This document shows positions 40,710 through 48,816 of a stretch of 64,000 nt of DNA, in pieces. Numbering within the stretch: the stretch's first letter is position 1; every line of letters starts with the position of its first letter. A program made the translations under genes and the position numbers. Below the pieces are notes generated by a model that worked only from the letters and a program-made list of their open reading frames with translations, did no database searches and was not told where the DNA came from. Origin of the DNA: Actinomycetota bacterium (lineage in GTDB: Bacteria > Actinomycetota > Thermoleophilia > Miltoncostaeales > Miltoncostaeaceae); contig CAUJCX010000026.1 in NCBI GenBank assembly GCA_963169235.1, positions 1 to 64,000 of the forward strand, given 5' to 3'.

Positions 40710-42103
40710 CCAAGGTTCTCGTCCCCGACATCGGGGACTTCGACGCCGTCGACGTGATCGAGGTGCTGGTGGCGGCCGGCGACACGGTGGAGCTCGAGCA
40801 GCCGCTGATCGTGCTGGAGTCCGACAAGGCCACCATGGAGGTGCCGTCCAGCGCGGCGGGCACCGTGGCCGAGGTGTCCGTGGCGGTGGGCGACAAGGTG
40901 GCCCAGGGCGACCTGATCCTCACCGTGGAGGGCGGCGACGACGACGGGGACGCGGCTCAGGAGCCCGCCGACGGGGACGAGGCCGAGGACGACGGCGGAG
41001 CCGAGGATGAGGCGGACGACGAAGCCGATGCGGAAGCCGACGCCGAGGTTGCGGCCGACGACGAGCAGGAGGCCGCCGACGAGGCCGAGCGCGAGGATGG
41101 TGACGACGACAGCGGGCGGCGCAGCGCCAAGGGCCAGGCCCCCGTGCGTGACGACGGCACCCGCCGGCCCGCCCCCGCTCGCGGCGACGTGGTGTACGCC
41201 GGCCCGGCGGCGCGCCGGCTGGCCCGCACGCTGGGCATCGACCTCAACGACGTCACGGGCACCGGCCGCGGCGACCGGGTCACCCGCGAGGACGTGGCGG
41301 CCTTCGGCCAGAAGTCGGGCCTCGACCAGCGCCGCGACGGCGGAGGGACCGGCGGCGGCGGGGCGGCGGTCGCCGGCCTGCCCGAGTGGCCGCAGGTCGA
41401 CTTCGCCGCGTACGGCCCCATCGACCGCGAGCCGCTGTCGCGCGTCACGCGCATCGCCGGGCCCTACCTGGCGCGCAACTGGGTGATGATCCCGCACGTC
41501 ACGCAGTTCGACGAGGCCGACATCACCGAGCTGGAGGCGTTCCGCAAGGAGATCAACGAGGCCCACAAGGACGAGGGCGTCAAGGTCACCATGGTCGCGC
41601 TGCTGCTGAAGGCGTGCGCCTCGGCGCTGCGCGCGTTCCCCCACTTCAACGCGTCGCTCGACGGCGACGAGCTGGTGCTGAAGCGTTACTTCCACCTGGG
41701 CTTCGCGGCCGACACGCCGCAGGGGCTGATGGTGCCCGTGATCCGCGACGTCGACCGCAAGGGCCTGCTGGAGATCGCCCGCGAGCTCACCACGCTGTCG
41801 GGCAAGGCGCGCGACGGCAGCATCAGCCGCGAGGAGATGCAGGGCGGCACGTTCACCATCTCAAGCCTGGGAGGCATCGGCGGCACGGCGTTCACGCCCA
41901 TCGTCAACGCCCCCGAGGTGGCGATCCTGGGCGTCTCGCGCTCGGCGACGAAGCCCGTGTGGCAGGGCAGCACGTTCGTGCCCCGCCTGATGCTGCCGCT
42001 GTCGCTGTCGTACGACCACCGGGTCGTCGACGGAGCCGCCGGCGCCCGCTTCACCACCCACCTCACCGAGCTGCTCTCCGATCCCCGCCGGATGCTGCTG
42101 TGA
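40697..42103 (+). CDS. aceF: Dihydrolipoamide acetyltransferase (PDH E2)
   Basis: A 468-aa E2. One N-terminal lipoyl domain has the acceptor Lys in LESDKATMEVPSSA (about 44). A strongly acidic linker follows (about 79-138, almost all Asp, Glu and Ala), then the E3/E1-binding domain (VYAGPAARRLARTLGIDLND, VTREDVAAF). The catalytic domain includes NWVMIPHVTQFDEADITELE, GGTFTISSLGGIGGTAFTPI and the active-site DHRVVDGAAGARF. The acidic linker is unusual, since most E2 linkers are Ala/Pro-rich. The TGA overlaps the GTG of lpd. Confidence 0.97.
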   Translation: MASVTKVLVPDIGDFDAVDVIEVLVAAGDTVELEQPLIVLESDKATMEVPSSAAGTVAEVSVAVGDKVAQGDLILTVEGGDDDGDAAQEPADGDEAEDDGGAEDEADDEADAEADAEVAADDEQEAADEAEREDGDDDSGRRSAKGQAPVRDDGTRRPAPARGDVVYAGPAARRLARTLGIDLNDVTGTGRGDRVTREDVAAFGQKSGLDQRRDGGGTGGGGAAVAGLPEWPQVDFAAYGPIDREPLSRVTRIAGPYLARNWVMIPHVTQFDEADITELEAFRKEINEAHKDEGVKVTMVALLLKACASALRAFPHFNASLDGDELVLKRYFHLGFAADTPQGLMVPVIRDVDRKGLLEIARELTTLSGKARDGSISREEMQGGTFTISSLGGIGGTAFTPIVNAPEVAILGVSRSATKPVWQGSTFVPRLMLPLSLSYDHRVVDGAAGARFTTHLTELLSDPRRMLL

Positions 42104-43506
42104 GCGACCGCCCCGACGTGGTGGTCATCGGGGGCGGCCCCGGCGGCTACACCGCGGCGTTCCGCGCCGCCGACCTGGGGCTCGACACGGTGCTGGTGGA
42201 GCGCGACGCTACGCTCGGCGGCGTGTGCCTCAACGTGGGCTGCATCCCCTCCAAGGCCCTGCTGCACGCCGCCGCCATCGTCAACGAGGCGGCCCACGCC
42301 CGCGACATCGGCATCGACCTGGGCACGCCCAGCATCGATCTGCCCCGGCTGCGCGCGTCGACGGCCAAGGTGGTGTCGACGCTCACGGGCGGTCTGGCCG
42401 GGCTGGCCAAGAAGCGTGGCGTGCGGGTGGTGCGCGGTGCGGCCACGTTCGCGTCGCCGACGCGCATCGCCGTGACCACCGACGACGGCGCGGTCGAGAC
42501 GCTCGATTTCGGCACCGCGATCGTGGCGGTGGGGTCGCGCCCCATCGGCCTGCCGGGCCTCCCCGACGATCCCCGCATCATGGACTCCACCGGCGCGCTG
42601 GCGCTGGCCGACGTGCCGAAGCGCCTGCTGGTGATCGGCGGCGGCATCATCGGCCTCGAGATGGCCACCGTGTACGACGCCCTGGGGTCGGACGTGACCG
42701 TGGTGGAGGCGCTCGACCAGATCATCCCCGGCTGCGACCCCGACCTGGTGAAGCCGCTGGCCACGCGCATCGGGCGCACGTACCGGGGCGTGTACGTGAA
42801 CACGAAGGTCACGTCGATCGAGGCGGGGCCGGCCCTCTTGATCGCCCACCTCGAGGGCGAGGGGGCGCCTGCGACCGTCGAGGTGGACCGGGTGCTGGTG
42901 TCCATCGGGCGCCGCGCCAACGGCGACCGCATCGGGGCCGAGAACGCGGGCCTCGACGTGGACGAGCGCGGCGTGATCCGCGTGGACGATCGCATGCGCA
43001 CCAACGTCGACGGCATCCTGGCCATCGGCGACGTCACCGGCAACCCGATGCTGGCCCACCGCGCCACGCATCAGGGCTCCATCGCCGCGGAGGTCGCCGC
43101 GGGACACGACGCGCAGTTCGATGCCAAGACCGTCCCGTCCGTGGCGTACACCGATCCCGAGATCGCCTGGATGGGCCTCACCGAGACGCAGGCGAAGGCC
43201 GACGGCACCCCCTACGAGTTGGCCGCGATCCCGTGGGCCGCGTCGGGCCGGGCGCTGACGCTGGGGCGTACCGAGGGCCGCACCAAGCTGCTGGTGGACC
43301 CCGAGACCCACCGGGTGCTGGGCGGGGGCATCGTGGGCGTCAACGCCGGGGAGATGATCGCCGAGCTGGTGCTGGCGCTCGAGATGGGGGCGGTGGCCGA
43401 GGACCTGGCGGTGGCCATCCACGCCCACCCCACCCTGTCCGAGACCTCGGCGCTGGCCGCCGAGTGGGCGGAGGGCACCATCACCGACCTGCTGCGCAAG
43501 GGCTGA
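42100..43506 (+). CDS. lpd: Dihydrolipoyl dehydrogenase (E3)
   Basis: A 468-aa flavoprotein disulfide reductase. The FAD motif is VVVIGGGPGGYTAAFRAADL, the redox-active disulfide is in GGVCLNVGCIPSKALLH, the NAD motif is LLVIGGGIIGLEMATVYDAL, a second FAD motif is TNVDGILAIGDV, and the catalytic His-Glu pair is in HAHPTLSET. It reoxidises the dihydrolipoyl arm of aceF using NAD+. GTG at 42100 overlaps the aceF stop by 4 bp. No terminator hairpin is obvious after its stop. Confidence 0.97.
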   Translation: MSDRPDVVVIGGGPGGYTAAFRAADLGLDTVLVERDATLGGVCLNVGCIPSKALLHAAAIVNEAAHARDIGIDLGTPSIDLPRLRASTAKVVSTLTGGLAGLAKKRGVRVVRGAATFASPTRIAVTTDDGAVETLDFGTAIVAVGSRPIGLPGLPDDPRIMDSTGALALADVPKRLLVIGGGIIGLEMATVYDALGSDVTVVEALDQIIPGCDPDLVKPLATRIGRTYRGVYVNTKVTSIEAGPALLIAHLEGEGAPATVEVDRVLVSIGRRANGDRIGAENAGLDVDERGVIRVDDRMRTNVDGILAIGDVTGNPMLAHRATHQGSIAAEVAAGHDAQFDAKTVPSVAYTDPEIAWMGLTETQAKADGTPYELAAIPWAASGRALTLGRTEGRTKLLVDPETHRVLGGGIVGVNAGEMIAELVLALEMGAVAEDLAVAIHAHPTLSETSALAAEWAEGTITDLLRKG

Positions 43507-43799
43507 CCCCGGCCGTACGGGCCTCCCGGCGCACCGATGGGCTCTTCGCGATCCCGCGATACGTGAGGATTGCGAAAGAAGCGCCCGGGATCTCATGTGC
43601 GTCGCGCCACGAACGACGCCGGAATGTGGTCTGATTGTCCCGGCGGGGACAGGCGGGACGTCCTGTCTCCCTCGCATGCGTGCCCTCTGCCTCCGGCGTC
43701 ACGCAGTCCTGAAACCCCATCAGGTGGCCCTTTGCGGCCACGTTCGCCGCGTTCGTGGCCTGTGCCCCGGGCCCTGCGGCAGAAAGGACCACACACGGG
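43507..43799. other. 293-bp gap before the second adhesin
   Basis: This holds the 3' flank of lpd and the leader of the adhesin gene. AGAAAGGA at 43781-43788 is a ribosome binding site, 11 bp before the ATG. I see no other gene, hairpin or clear promoter here. Confidence 0.4.
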
Positions 43800-45908
43800 A
43801 TGGCAGCAACACTCCCCCATCAACGTCACCGGCTCGGCCTCATGGTCGTGCTCGCGCTCGCCGTGCTGTCGCTGCTGGCAGCCACCGCGGGACGCGCATC
43901 CGCGGCCGACATCACGGGGTCGGCGACGACCACGGTCAGCGTCGACAAGACGGGCGTTCCCACCAACCCCGCAGGCGACCCTGTGTACTGGGACTGGCAG
44001 CGCATCACCATGAACGTCGCCTGGTCGGTGCCCAACGGCACGACCACCGGTGACTACTTCACGGTGCCCCTCGACTCCGACCTGCTCGGTGGCAGCTTCA
44101 TCCCGTTCGATCTCACCGACCCGGCCAGCGGCGCGGTCGTCGCGCGGGCGACGTACGACGCGTCCGGCACGGTGGTGCGGTTCACGATGACCGACTTCGT
44201 CACCACCCACCGCGACGTCCACGGCACGGCGCGCTTCGCGCTGGCCTTCGACAAGACGTCGCTGAGCCAGACGCTGCCGAACGTGCGCGACGTCTACGGC
44301 ACCCGCATCGTGATCAACCGCGACCCGGGACCGAACGGCACGTCGACGTACAAGTACGGGTACTGGACGCCGTCCGAGTCCGCGGCGACCGCCCGTGACG
44401 CCAACGGCGCGCTGGTGCAGCGCGACCGGCCGCAGCTGGGGTGGGCCGTGCAGCTGAAGTCCCAGGTCGACACGCCGCTGCGCGACTGGGCCACGCTGAC
44501 CATCACCGAGACCGCGCAGCCCGGCTGGCACTTCGACTGCACGCAGGACCCGTCCGGCGCGTACTCGCAGCTCACCCCGGTCGTGCGCACGTACACCGAC
44601 GGTGACGGACCCACACCGATCGTCGCTGTCACGGCGTGCTCGTCCACGTCCCTCACGCTGCAGGTCACGAAGGACCTCACCGACCGCGGCGTGTACGAGG
44701 TGCGCTTCTCGGCGTGGCTCGACACCGACGACGCGGGTCGCCCGGTGTACACCGACGACAACGGCAACGTCCACGCCGGCTTCAGCCCCAACGGGTACGG
44801 CAACGAGGCGGTGCTGAACTACGACGGCTGGACGCGCACCATCAGCACCGAGCTCAGCCGCACGTCGCAGAGCGGCACCGGCGAGGGCGACGGCGTCTCC
44901 CCGCGCATCGACGTCGAGAAGTTCACGGGCCCGTGGGACGGCGTCGCCGTGCGCGACGGCATCCCGGTGCTCGACGAGCAGGGCCAGCCGGCGACGCTGC
45001 CGGCGGGCGACCACGACTCGGCGCCCGGCCTGGCGGTCGCGGCGGGCGCGTCCACCCCGATCACGATCCGCGTGACCAACACCGGCACCGAGGTGCTCAA
45101 CGACGTGGCCTTGCAGGACGTCACCGAGGCGGGCCCGGCGGTGGAGGGTCTCGTCTGCACGTTCAACGGCTCCACCGCGATGCCGTTCAACGGCCTGCAG
45201 CCCGGCGACTCGTTCGTGTGCAGCGGCACGCTGCCCGCGTTCACCGACCTGCACCGTGACCGCGTCACCGTCACCGGCGTCGGGGTGGAGACCGGCACGG
45301 CGGTGAGCGACAGCGATGCGTTCAACGCCACCGCACCGGCCGCGTCGACGCCGTCGGGCGGGACGGCCGGCACGCCCGGCACCCCGCCGGCAACGCCGGC
45401 GCCGTCACCCACGACCACGACGCCGTCGCCGACGCAGGTGTCGCCGGCAACGGTGGGGACGCCGATCTCCAACGTGCAGGCCACCGCACCGCGGCTGCGC
45501 ATCGTGAAGACCGCGCTCTCCCGTCGCGCCGTCGCCGGGGGCACGGTGAACTGGCGCGTGGTCGTCACCAACGTGGGTGGCGTGCCCGTCCGCGCGGTGA
45601 GGGTGTGCGACACGCCCCGGCGTGCCGTCATCGCGGCGCGTGGCGTGAAGTACCGGTTGGCGGGCGCGGCGCGCACCGCCAGGCTGCGGGTGACCCGTGG
45701 CTCCGGTTGCTTCACGGTCCCCGTGCTGGCGCCGGGCCGCTCGGTCAGCGTCGTCATCCGCACGAAGTTGGCGGGTAACGCCCTGTCGGGCTCGGTGCCC
45801 AACACGGCGACGGCCACGGCCCGCCGGGTCGCCAAGGTGACCGCCCGCGCCGTGGTGCGCGTGCTGCCGCCCGCCGGCCCGCGCGTGTCGCCCGCCGTCA
45901 CGGGCTGA
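43800..45908 (+). CDS. Large secreted MSCRAMM-like adhesin (paralogue)
   Basis: A 702-aa secreted protein, a clear paralogue of that at 10808-12934. Signal peptide, then VYWDWQRITMNVAWSVPNGT, SFIPFDLTDPASGAVV and FTMTDFVTTHRDVHG, similar to the MSCRAMM N2 domain with its TYTFTDYVD-like motif. Next come ALNYDGW-like, EVRFSAWLDTDDAGRPVYT and the DUF11-like ITIRVTNTGTEVLNDVALQD. A Pro/Thr-rich linker (about 540-570) precedes a last DUF11-like module (NWRVVVTNVGGVPVRAVRVC). It ends RVSPAVTG with no membrane anchor. ATG at 43800 follows AGAAAGGA. A perfect terminator follows the stop. Confidence 0.85.
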   Translation: MAATLPHQRHRLGLMVVLALAVLSLLAATAGRASAADITGSATTTVSVDKTGVPTNPAGDPVYWDWQRITMNVAWSVPNGTTTGDYFTVPLDSDLLGGSFIPFDLTDPASGAVVARATYDASGTVVRFTMTDFVTTHRDVHGTARFALAFDKTSLSQTLPNVRDVYGTRIVINRDPGPNGTSTYKYGYWTPSESAATARDANGALVQRDRPQLGWAVQLKSQVDTPLRDWATLTITETAQPGWHFDCTQDPSGAYSQLTPVVRTYTDGDGPTPIVAVTACSSTSLTLQVTKDLTDRGVYEVRFSAWLDTDDAGRPVYTDDNGNVHAGFSPNGYGNEAVLNYDGWTRTISTELSRTSQSGTGEGDGVSPRIDVEKFTGPWDGVAVRDGIPVLDEQGQPATLPAGDHDSAPGLAVAAGASTPITIRVTNTGTEVLNDVALQDVTEAGPAVEGLVCTFNGSTAMPFNGLQPGDSFVCSGTLPAFTDLHRDRVTVTGVGVETGTAVSDSDAFNATAPAASTPSGGTAGTPGTPPATPAPSPTTTTPSPTQVSPATVGTPISNVQATAPRLRIVKTALSRRAVAGGTVNWRVVVTNVGGVPVRAVRVCDTPRRAVIAARGVKYRLAGAARTARLRVTRGSGCFTVPVLAPGRSVSVVIRTKLAGNALSGSVPNTATATARRVAKVTARAVVRVLPPAGPRVSPAVTG

Positions 45909-45913
45909 CGCGA

Positions 45914-45953
45914 GGGATCACCGGGAGCGCCCTGACGCGCTCCCGGTGATCCC
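45914..45953 (+). terminator. Perfect 17-bp hairpin after the adhesin
   Basis: GGGATCACCGGGAGCGC and its exact reverse complement flank a 6-nt loop. It begins 5 bp after the adhesin stop and lies before the convergent small secreted gene. The stem is perfect; there is no U run. Confidence 0.75.
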
Positions 45954-45974
45954 CTGCGCGCCAGCCGGCCGGGG

Positions 45975-46235
45975 TCAGGTTCCGGAGCTCGACGCGTCCG
46001 GGGCCGCACCCTGGGACTCCCCCGGGCAGTCACCGGCGCCCGGCGCCGACGGGGTCGCCGGGGCGGTCGACTCGGGGGCCGTGGTGGTGCTCTGCACGTT
46101 GAGCGTCTCGGCGTTGGGCGCCGCCGCCGACGTCGCGCCGTCGGTGGCGGCGTATCCGTATCCGGCCAGGCCGAGGCCCAAGGCGGCGGTGGCGGCAAGG
46201 GCGAGGCCCCGCCGGGTCACTGTCGTACGGCTCAT
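45975..46235 (-). CDS. Small secreted protein
   Basis: An 86-aa protein with an N-terminal signal (MSRTTVTRRGLALAATAALG, then LAGYGYAATDG) and a Ser/Thr/Pro/Ala-rich mature part (TTTAPESTAPATPSAPGAGD). It ends with CPGESQGAAPDASSSGT, which holds a single Cys. There is no family I recognise. It might be a glycosylated or wall-associated peptide. GAAAGG lies 6 bp before the ATG. It converges on the adhesin gene; the terminator hairpin sits between them. Confidence 0.7.
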   Translation of the reverse strand: MSRTTVTRRGLALAATAALGLGLAGYGYAATDGATSAAAPNAETLNVQSTTTAPESTAPATPSAPGAGDCPGESQGAAPDASSSGT

Positions 46236-46459
46236 GGTCACACCTTTCTCGTGGGATCGCGCCGAGGGTCCTTGGCGCGTGCACGCCACCATCCCGTGCT
46301 CGTCTGAGAGACCGCTGAGACCGGGGCCCGGCCGCCCCCGGGCCCTCACGCATGGGCACCCGCTCTAGGGGCGTTGTGCAATCGGGCGCCGGCGCCGATC
46401 AACTTCTCGTGGGATCCATCGCTTCCGTCTCAGGCGGAACCGGCACGAGGAGGGGTTCG

Positions 46460-46774
46460 ATGTCCATGATGCTCGTCGCAGCGGCTGCGCTGGTCGTCCT
46501 CGGCCTCGTGCTGCCGTTCGTCCACGGCCTCCACCGCACGACGCCGGCGCCTGACGGCCGCGTGTTCTCCGGCGTCGATCTGAGCCACGCCGACCTGCGC
46601 GGGGAGGAGCTGCGCGGGGCCGACTTCCGCAACGCCCGCCTGGTGAACGCCGACTTCGCCGACGCCGACCTGCGCGATGCCGACTTCCGCGGGGCCGACG
46701 TGACCGGCGCACGCATGCGGGGAGCGCTGCTGGCGGGAGCCCGCGGCGTCGACCTCGCCCGCGTGCAGCTGTAA
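46460..46774 (+). CDS. Membrane-anchored pentapeptide-repeat protein
   Basis: A 104-aa protein. One N-terminal transmembrane segment (MLVAAAALVVLGLVLPFV) is followed by a short pentapeptide-repeat helix with A-(D/N)-(L/F/V)-x-x periodicity: GVDLSHADLRGEELRGADFR, NARLVNADFADADLRDADFR and GADVTGARMRGALLAGA. It is too short to be a Qnr/MfpA-like DNA mimic (two or three coils at most) and its function is unknown. GAGGAGG is about 6 bp before the ATG, an excellent ribosome site. Confidence 0.8.
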   Translation: MSMMLVAAAALVVLGLVLPFVHGLHRTTPAPDGRVFSGVDLSHADLRGEELRGADFRNARLVNADFADADLRDADFRGADVTGARMRGALLAGARGVDLARVQL

Positions 46775-46888
46775 CGCCTGCGAGGGCCATCGGTCCTCCG
46801 TGCATACGCTCGTCCTTGCGGGGGGTTGACACCGGCACCCGGCGGCCGCGAGCGTGGACGAGCCCACCACCCGTTCCCGGAGGTTCCC

Positions 46889-47329
46889 ATGCTGCGCGTG
46901 TCCACCCTCGTCGCCGGCGCCGCCGTGGCGTTCGCCCTGGCGGCACCCGCGCACGGCGCGTTCCACATCACGACGCCGTCCGGCAACATCGACTGCCGGT
47001 CCGACGCCGCCAACCAGGTGTGGTGCACGGTGGAGAAGGGCAGCTGGGGCAAGGCCCGGCCCGCGTCCGGGTGCCCCAACGACTGGTTCCCGCGCGACGT
47101 CCGCATCGAGCGGGGGCGGGTGATTCAGGGCTCGTGCCGGGGCGACATCGGCCCCCTGTGCGTCAAGGGCCCGGGCAACGACAAGTGCCGCGTGCTGGCC
47201 TACGGCCGCAGCGTCCGCTCGGGACGGATCGTGTGCACCTCACGCGTCGCCGGCGTGACGTGCCGCTTGGGCGACGGGCGCGGCAAGGGTTTCCGCGTGG
47301 CGCGTGAGGGCCTCCGCATCTTCCGCTGA
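46889..47329 (+). CDS. Secreted DUF6636 family protein
   Basis: A 146-aa exported protein. The signal peptide is followed by FHITTPSGNIDCRSDAANQV, the start typical of DUF6636, and conserved Cys at several positions (GCPNDWFPRDV, GSCRGDIGPLCVKG, NDKCRVLAYG, RIVCTSRVAGVTCRLG). Cys pairing suggests two or three disulfides. The function is unknown. GGAGG precedes the ATG by 5 bp. It is a single gene, convergent with the transglycosylase-like gene, with 24 bp between stops. Confidence 0.85.
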   Translation: MLRVSTLVAGAAVAFALAAPAHGAFHITTPSGNIDCRSDAANQVWCTVEKGSWGKARPASGCPNDWFPRDVRIERGRVIQGSCRGDIGPLCVKGPGNDKCRVLAYGRSVRSGRIVCTSRVAGVTCRLGDGRGKGFRVAREGLRIFR

Positions 47330-47353
47330 CCCCCGCGGGGGCGCGGTGAGCGA

Positions 47354-48046
47354 TCAGGCGCGGATGGAGCCCGTGGGCGATCCGCCCATCTCGGCGTAGA
47401 ACTTCGACACCCCGGTGGTCCAGTTGCTGTTGAGGCCGCCGGGGTCGTTCGCGGCGCCCACGGGGGCCCACTTGGCCTGGACCGCCGCGATGGTCTCGCG
47501 CCCCTCGCCCAGGTAGCCCTTGGCAAGGCCCGCGGCGACGGTCTCGATGTTCTCCTGCCAGCTGGCGAACGGGATCGCCGGTCCCCAGCCGAACGCGTTG
47601 TGGATGTTCTTGCCCGACCCGGCGGTGCCCAGCCCGCTCTCCTGCGCGGCGACGGCCACCAGGAAGCGCGGGTCGATGCCGTGGCGCTGGCCCGCCGCCA
47701 CGAACTCGGCGCCCATGCCGATGAGCGGCGATCCGGGCGTGCGCTGCGCCATCCACGCGTCGAGGCGCGCGGCCATCTGCGGGTCGTTCGCGGCCACCGA
47801 CGCCGCGGGCGTGGTGGTCGCGGCCGCGACGGCGGGGGTGGCGGTCGTCGCCGATGTGGACGTCGTCAGGGAGTCCAGGCCGGTGGCGGGCGTCACGGAG
47901 GTGGCGGTGCTCTGGGCGGTCGCCAGCTGCTGCGCGAACCCGCTGGTGGTCGTCTGCACGGGGCGCCCGAACGACTCCACCTGGTGGGCCATCGAGAAGA
48001 TCTGCTGCACGCGCGAGGCGGCCGACGTGATGGAGATGTCGTCCAT
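47354..48046 (-). CDS. Transglycosylase/glucosaminidase-like wall hydrolase
   Basis: A 230-aa protein. A leading helix (SAASRVQQIFSMAHQVESFG) and a long Thr/Ala/Ser linker precede a compact lysozyme-like domain (about 115-210): GHGIDPRFLVAVAAQESGLG-type core with the catalytic Glu in AQESGLGT, NIHNAFGWGPAIPF, then a tail SNWTTGVSKFYAEMGG. This fits a family of lytic transglycosylase or N-acetylglucosaminidase enzymes. No clear signal peptide is present; the N-terminal helix with RVQQI recalls Thermoleophilia flagellum-linked proteins, though no flagellar genes are near. ATG at 48046 is chosen over a TTG at 48058. Confidence 0.75.
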   Translation of the reverse strand: MDDISITSAASRVQQIFSMAHQVESFGRPVQTTTSGFAQQLATAQSTATSVTPATGLDSLTTSTSATTATPAVAAATTTPAASVAANDPQMAARLDAWMAQRTPGSPLIGMGAEFVAAGQRHGIDPRFLVAVAAQESGLGTAGSGKNIHNAFGWGPAIPFASWQENIETVAAGLAKGYLGEGRETIAAVQAKWAPVGAANDPGGLNSNWTTGVSKFYAEMGGSPTGSIRA

Positions 48047-48112
48047 GTGGTGGCGCAATCGGCACGGTGACCGTGCGACTTGAGCGCGGGTGTCGGCGCG
48101 CGCCCGGTGGCG

Positions 48113-48709
48113 TCAGCCCTCGCCGCCGCGCACGTCGGCCTCGGACGCCGTCACCAGCCGCGCGCCCGCATCGCGCATCGCGGCGAGCGCCCGGTCGCCG
48201 TCGCCGGCCTCCACGTCTACCGCGCGCACCGCGTCGGTGACCACCCGCACGTCGAAACCGGCGCGCAGGGCGTCGAGCACCGACTCCTTGACGCAGTAGT
48301 CGGTGGCCAGCCCGGCCACGGTGACGCGGTCGACGCCGCGGGCCGTGAGCGCCTCGGCCAGGCCCGTCGACTGGAACGCCGAGTACCCCTGGTTGTCGCG
48401 GTCGACGCCCTTGTCGAGCACCACGTCGATCGCGTCGAGGTCGAGCCGCGGATGGAGCTGCGCCCCCTCGGTGCCGGCGACGCAGTGCACCGGCCAGATG
48501 CCCGGCGGGTCGACGCCCGACCACGTCGGCACGTCGACGCCCGCGAACGATCCGTGGTCGGGCGGGTGCCAGTCGCGCGTGGCCACCACCAGCGGAAAGC
48601 GAGGGGCCAGCGCGTTGACGGGCGCCACCACGGCGTCGCCGTCGGTGACGGCCAGGGCACCCCCGGGACAGAAGTCGTTCTGCACGTCGACCACGAGCAA
48701 TGCGTCCAT
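48113..48709 (-). CDS. pncA: Nicotinamidase (isochorismatase-like)
   Basis: A 198-aa cysteine hydrolase that converts nicotinamide to nicotinate for NAD salvage. The catalytic Asp is in VVDVQNDFCPGGAL, metal ligands in ATRDWHPPDHGSF, the Lys in VLDKGVDRD and the nucleophile Cys in VAGLATDYCVKESVLDA. All three of the Asp-Lys-Cys triad are present. The size agrees with PncA. ATG at 48709 (MDALLVVDVQ) is used over a longer frame with a Pro-rich leader. It is separate from its neighbours. Confidence 0.93.
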   Translation of the reverse strand: MDALLVVDVQNDFCPGGALAVTDGDAVVAPVNALAPRFPLVVATRDWHPPDHGSFAGVDVPTWSGVDPPGIWPVHCVAGTEGAQLHPRLDLDAIDVVLDKGVDRDNQGYSAFQSTGLAEALTARGVDRVTVAGLATDYCVKESVLDALRAGFDVRVVTDAVRAVDVEAGDGDRALAAMRDAGARLVTASEADVRGGEG

Positions 48710-48749
48710 GCGCCCATCATCCCACCCCGGTGCGAGGGGTGCAGGCACG

Positions 48750-48778
48750 CCTCGGCCCGCCGGGAAGGCGGGCCGAGG
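48750..48778 (-). terminator. Hairpin terminator of the repeat-protein gene
   Basis: A perfect 12-bp inverted repeat, CCTCGGCCCGCC and GGCGGGCCGAGG, with a 5-nt loop GGGAA. It lies downstream (minus strand) of the secreted repeat protein and upstream of pncA. Confidence 0.65.
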
Positions 48779-48816
48779 GGACGATCAGGTCCGGCGGACG
48801 CCGGACGGGTGCAGTG

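Noticed and set aside
47330-47341. CCCCCGCGGGGG after the DUF6636 gene as a terminator
   Set aside because: It is a perfect palindrome but has no loop bases, so only a weak hairpin could form; it is likely chance in such GC-rich DNA.
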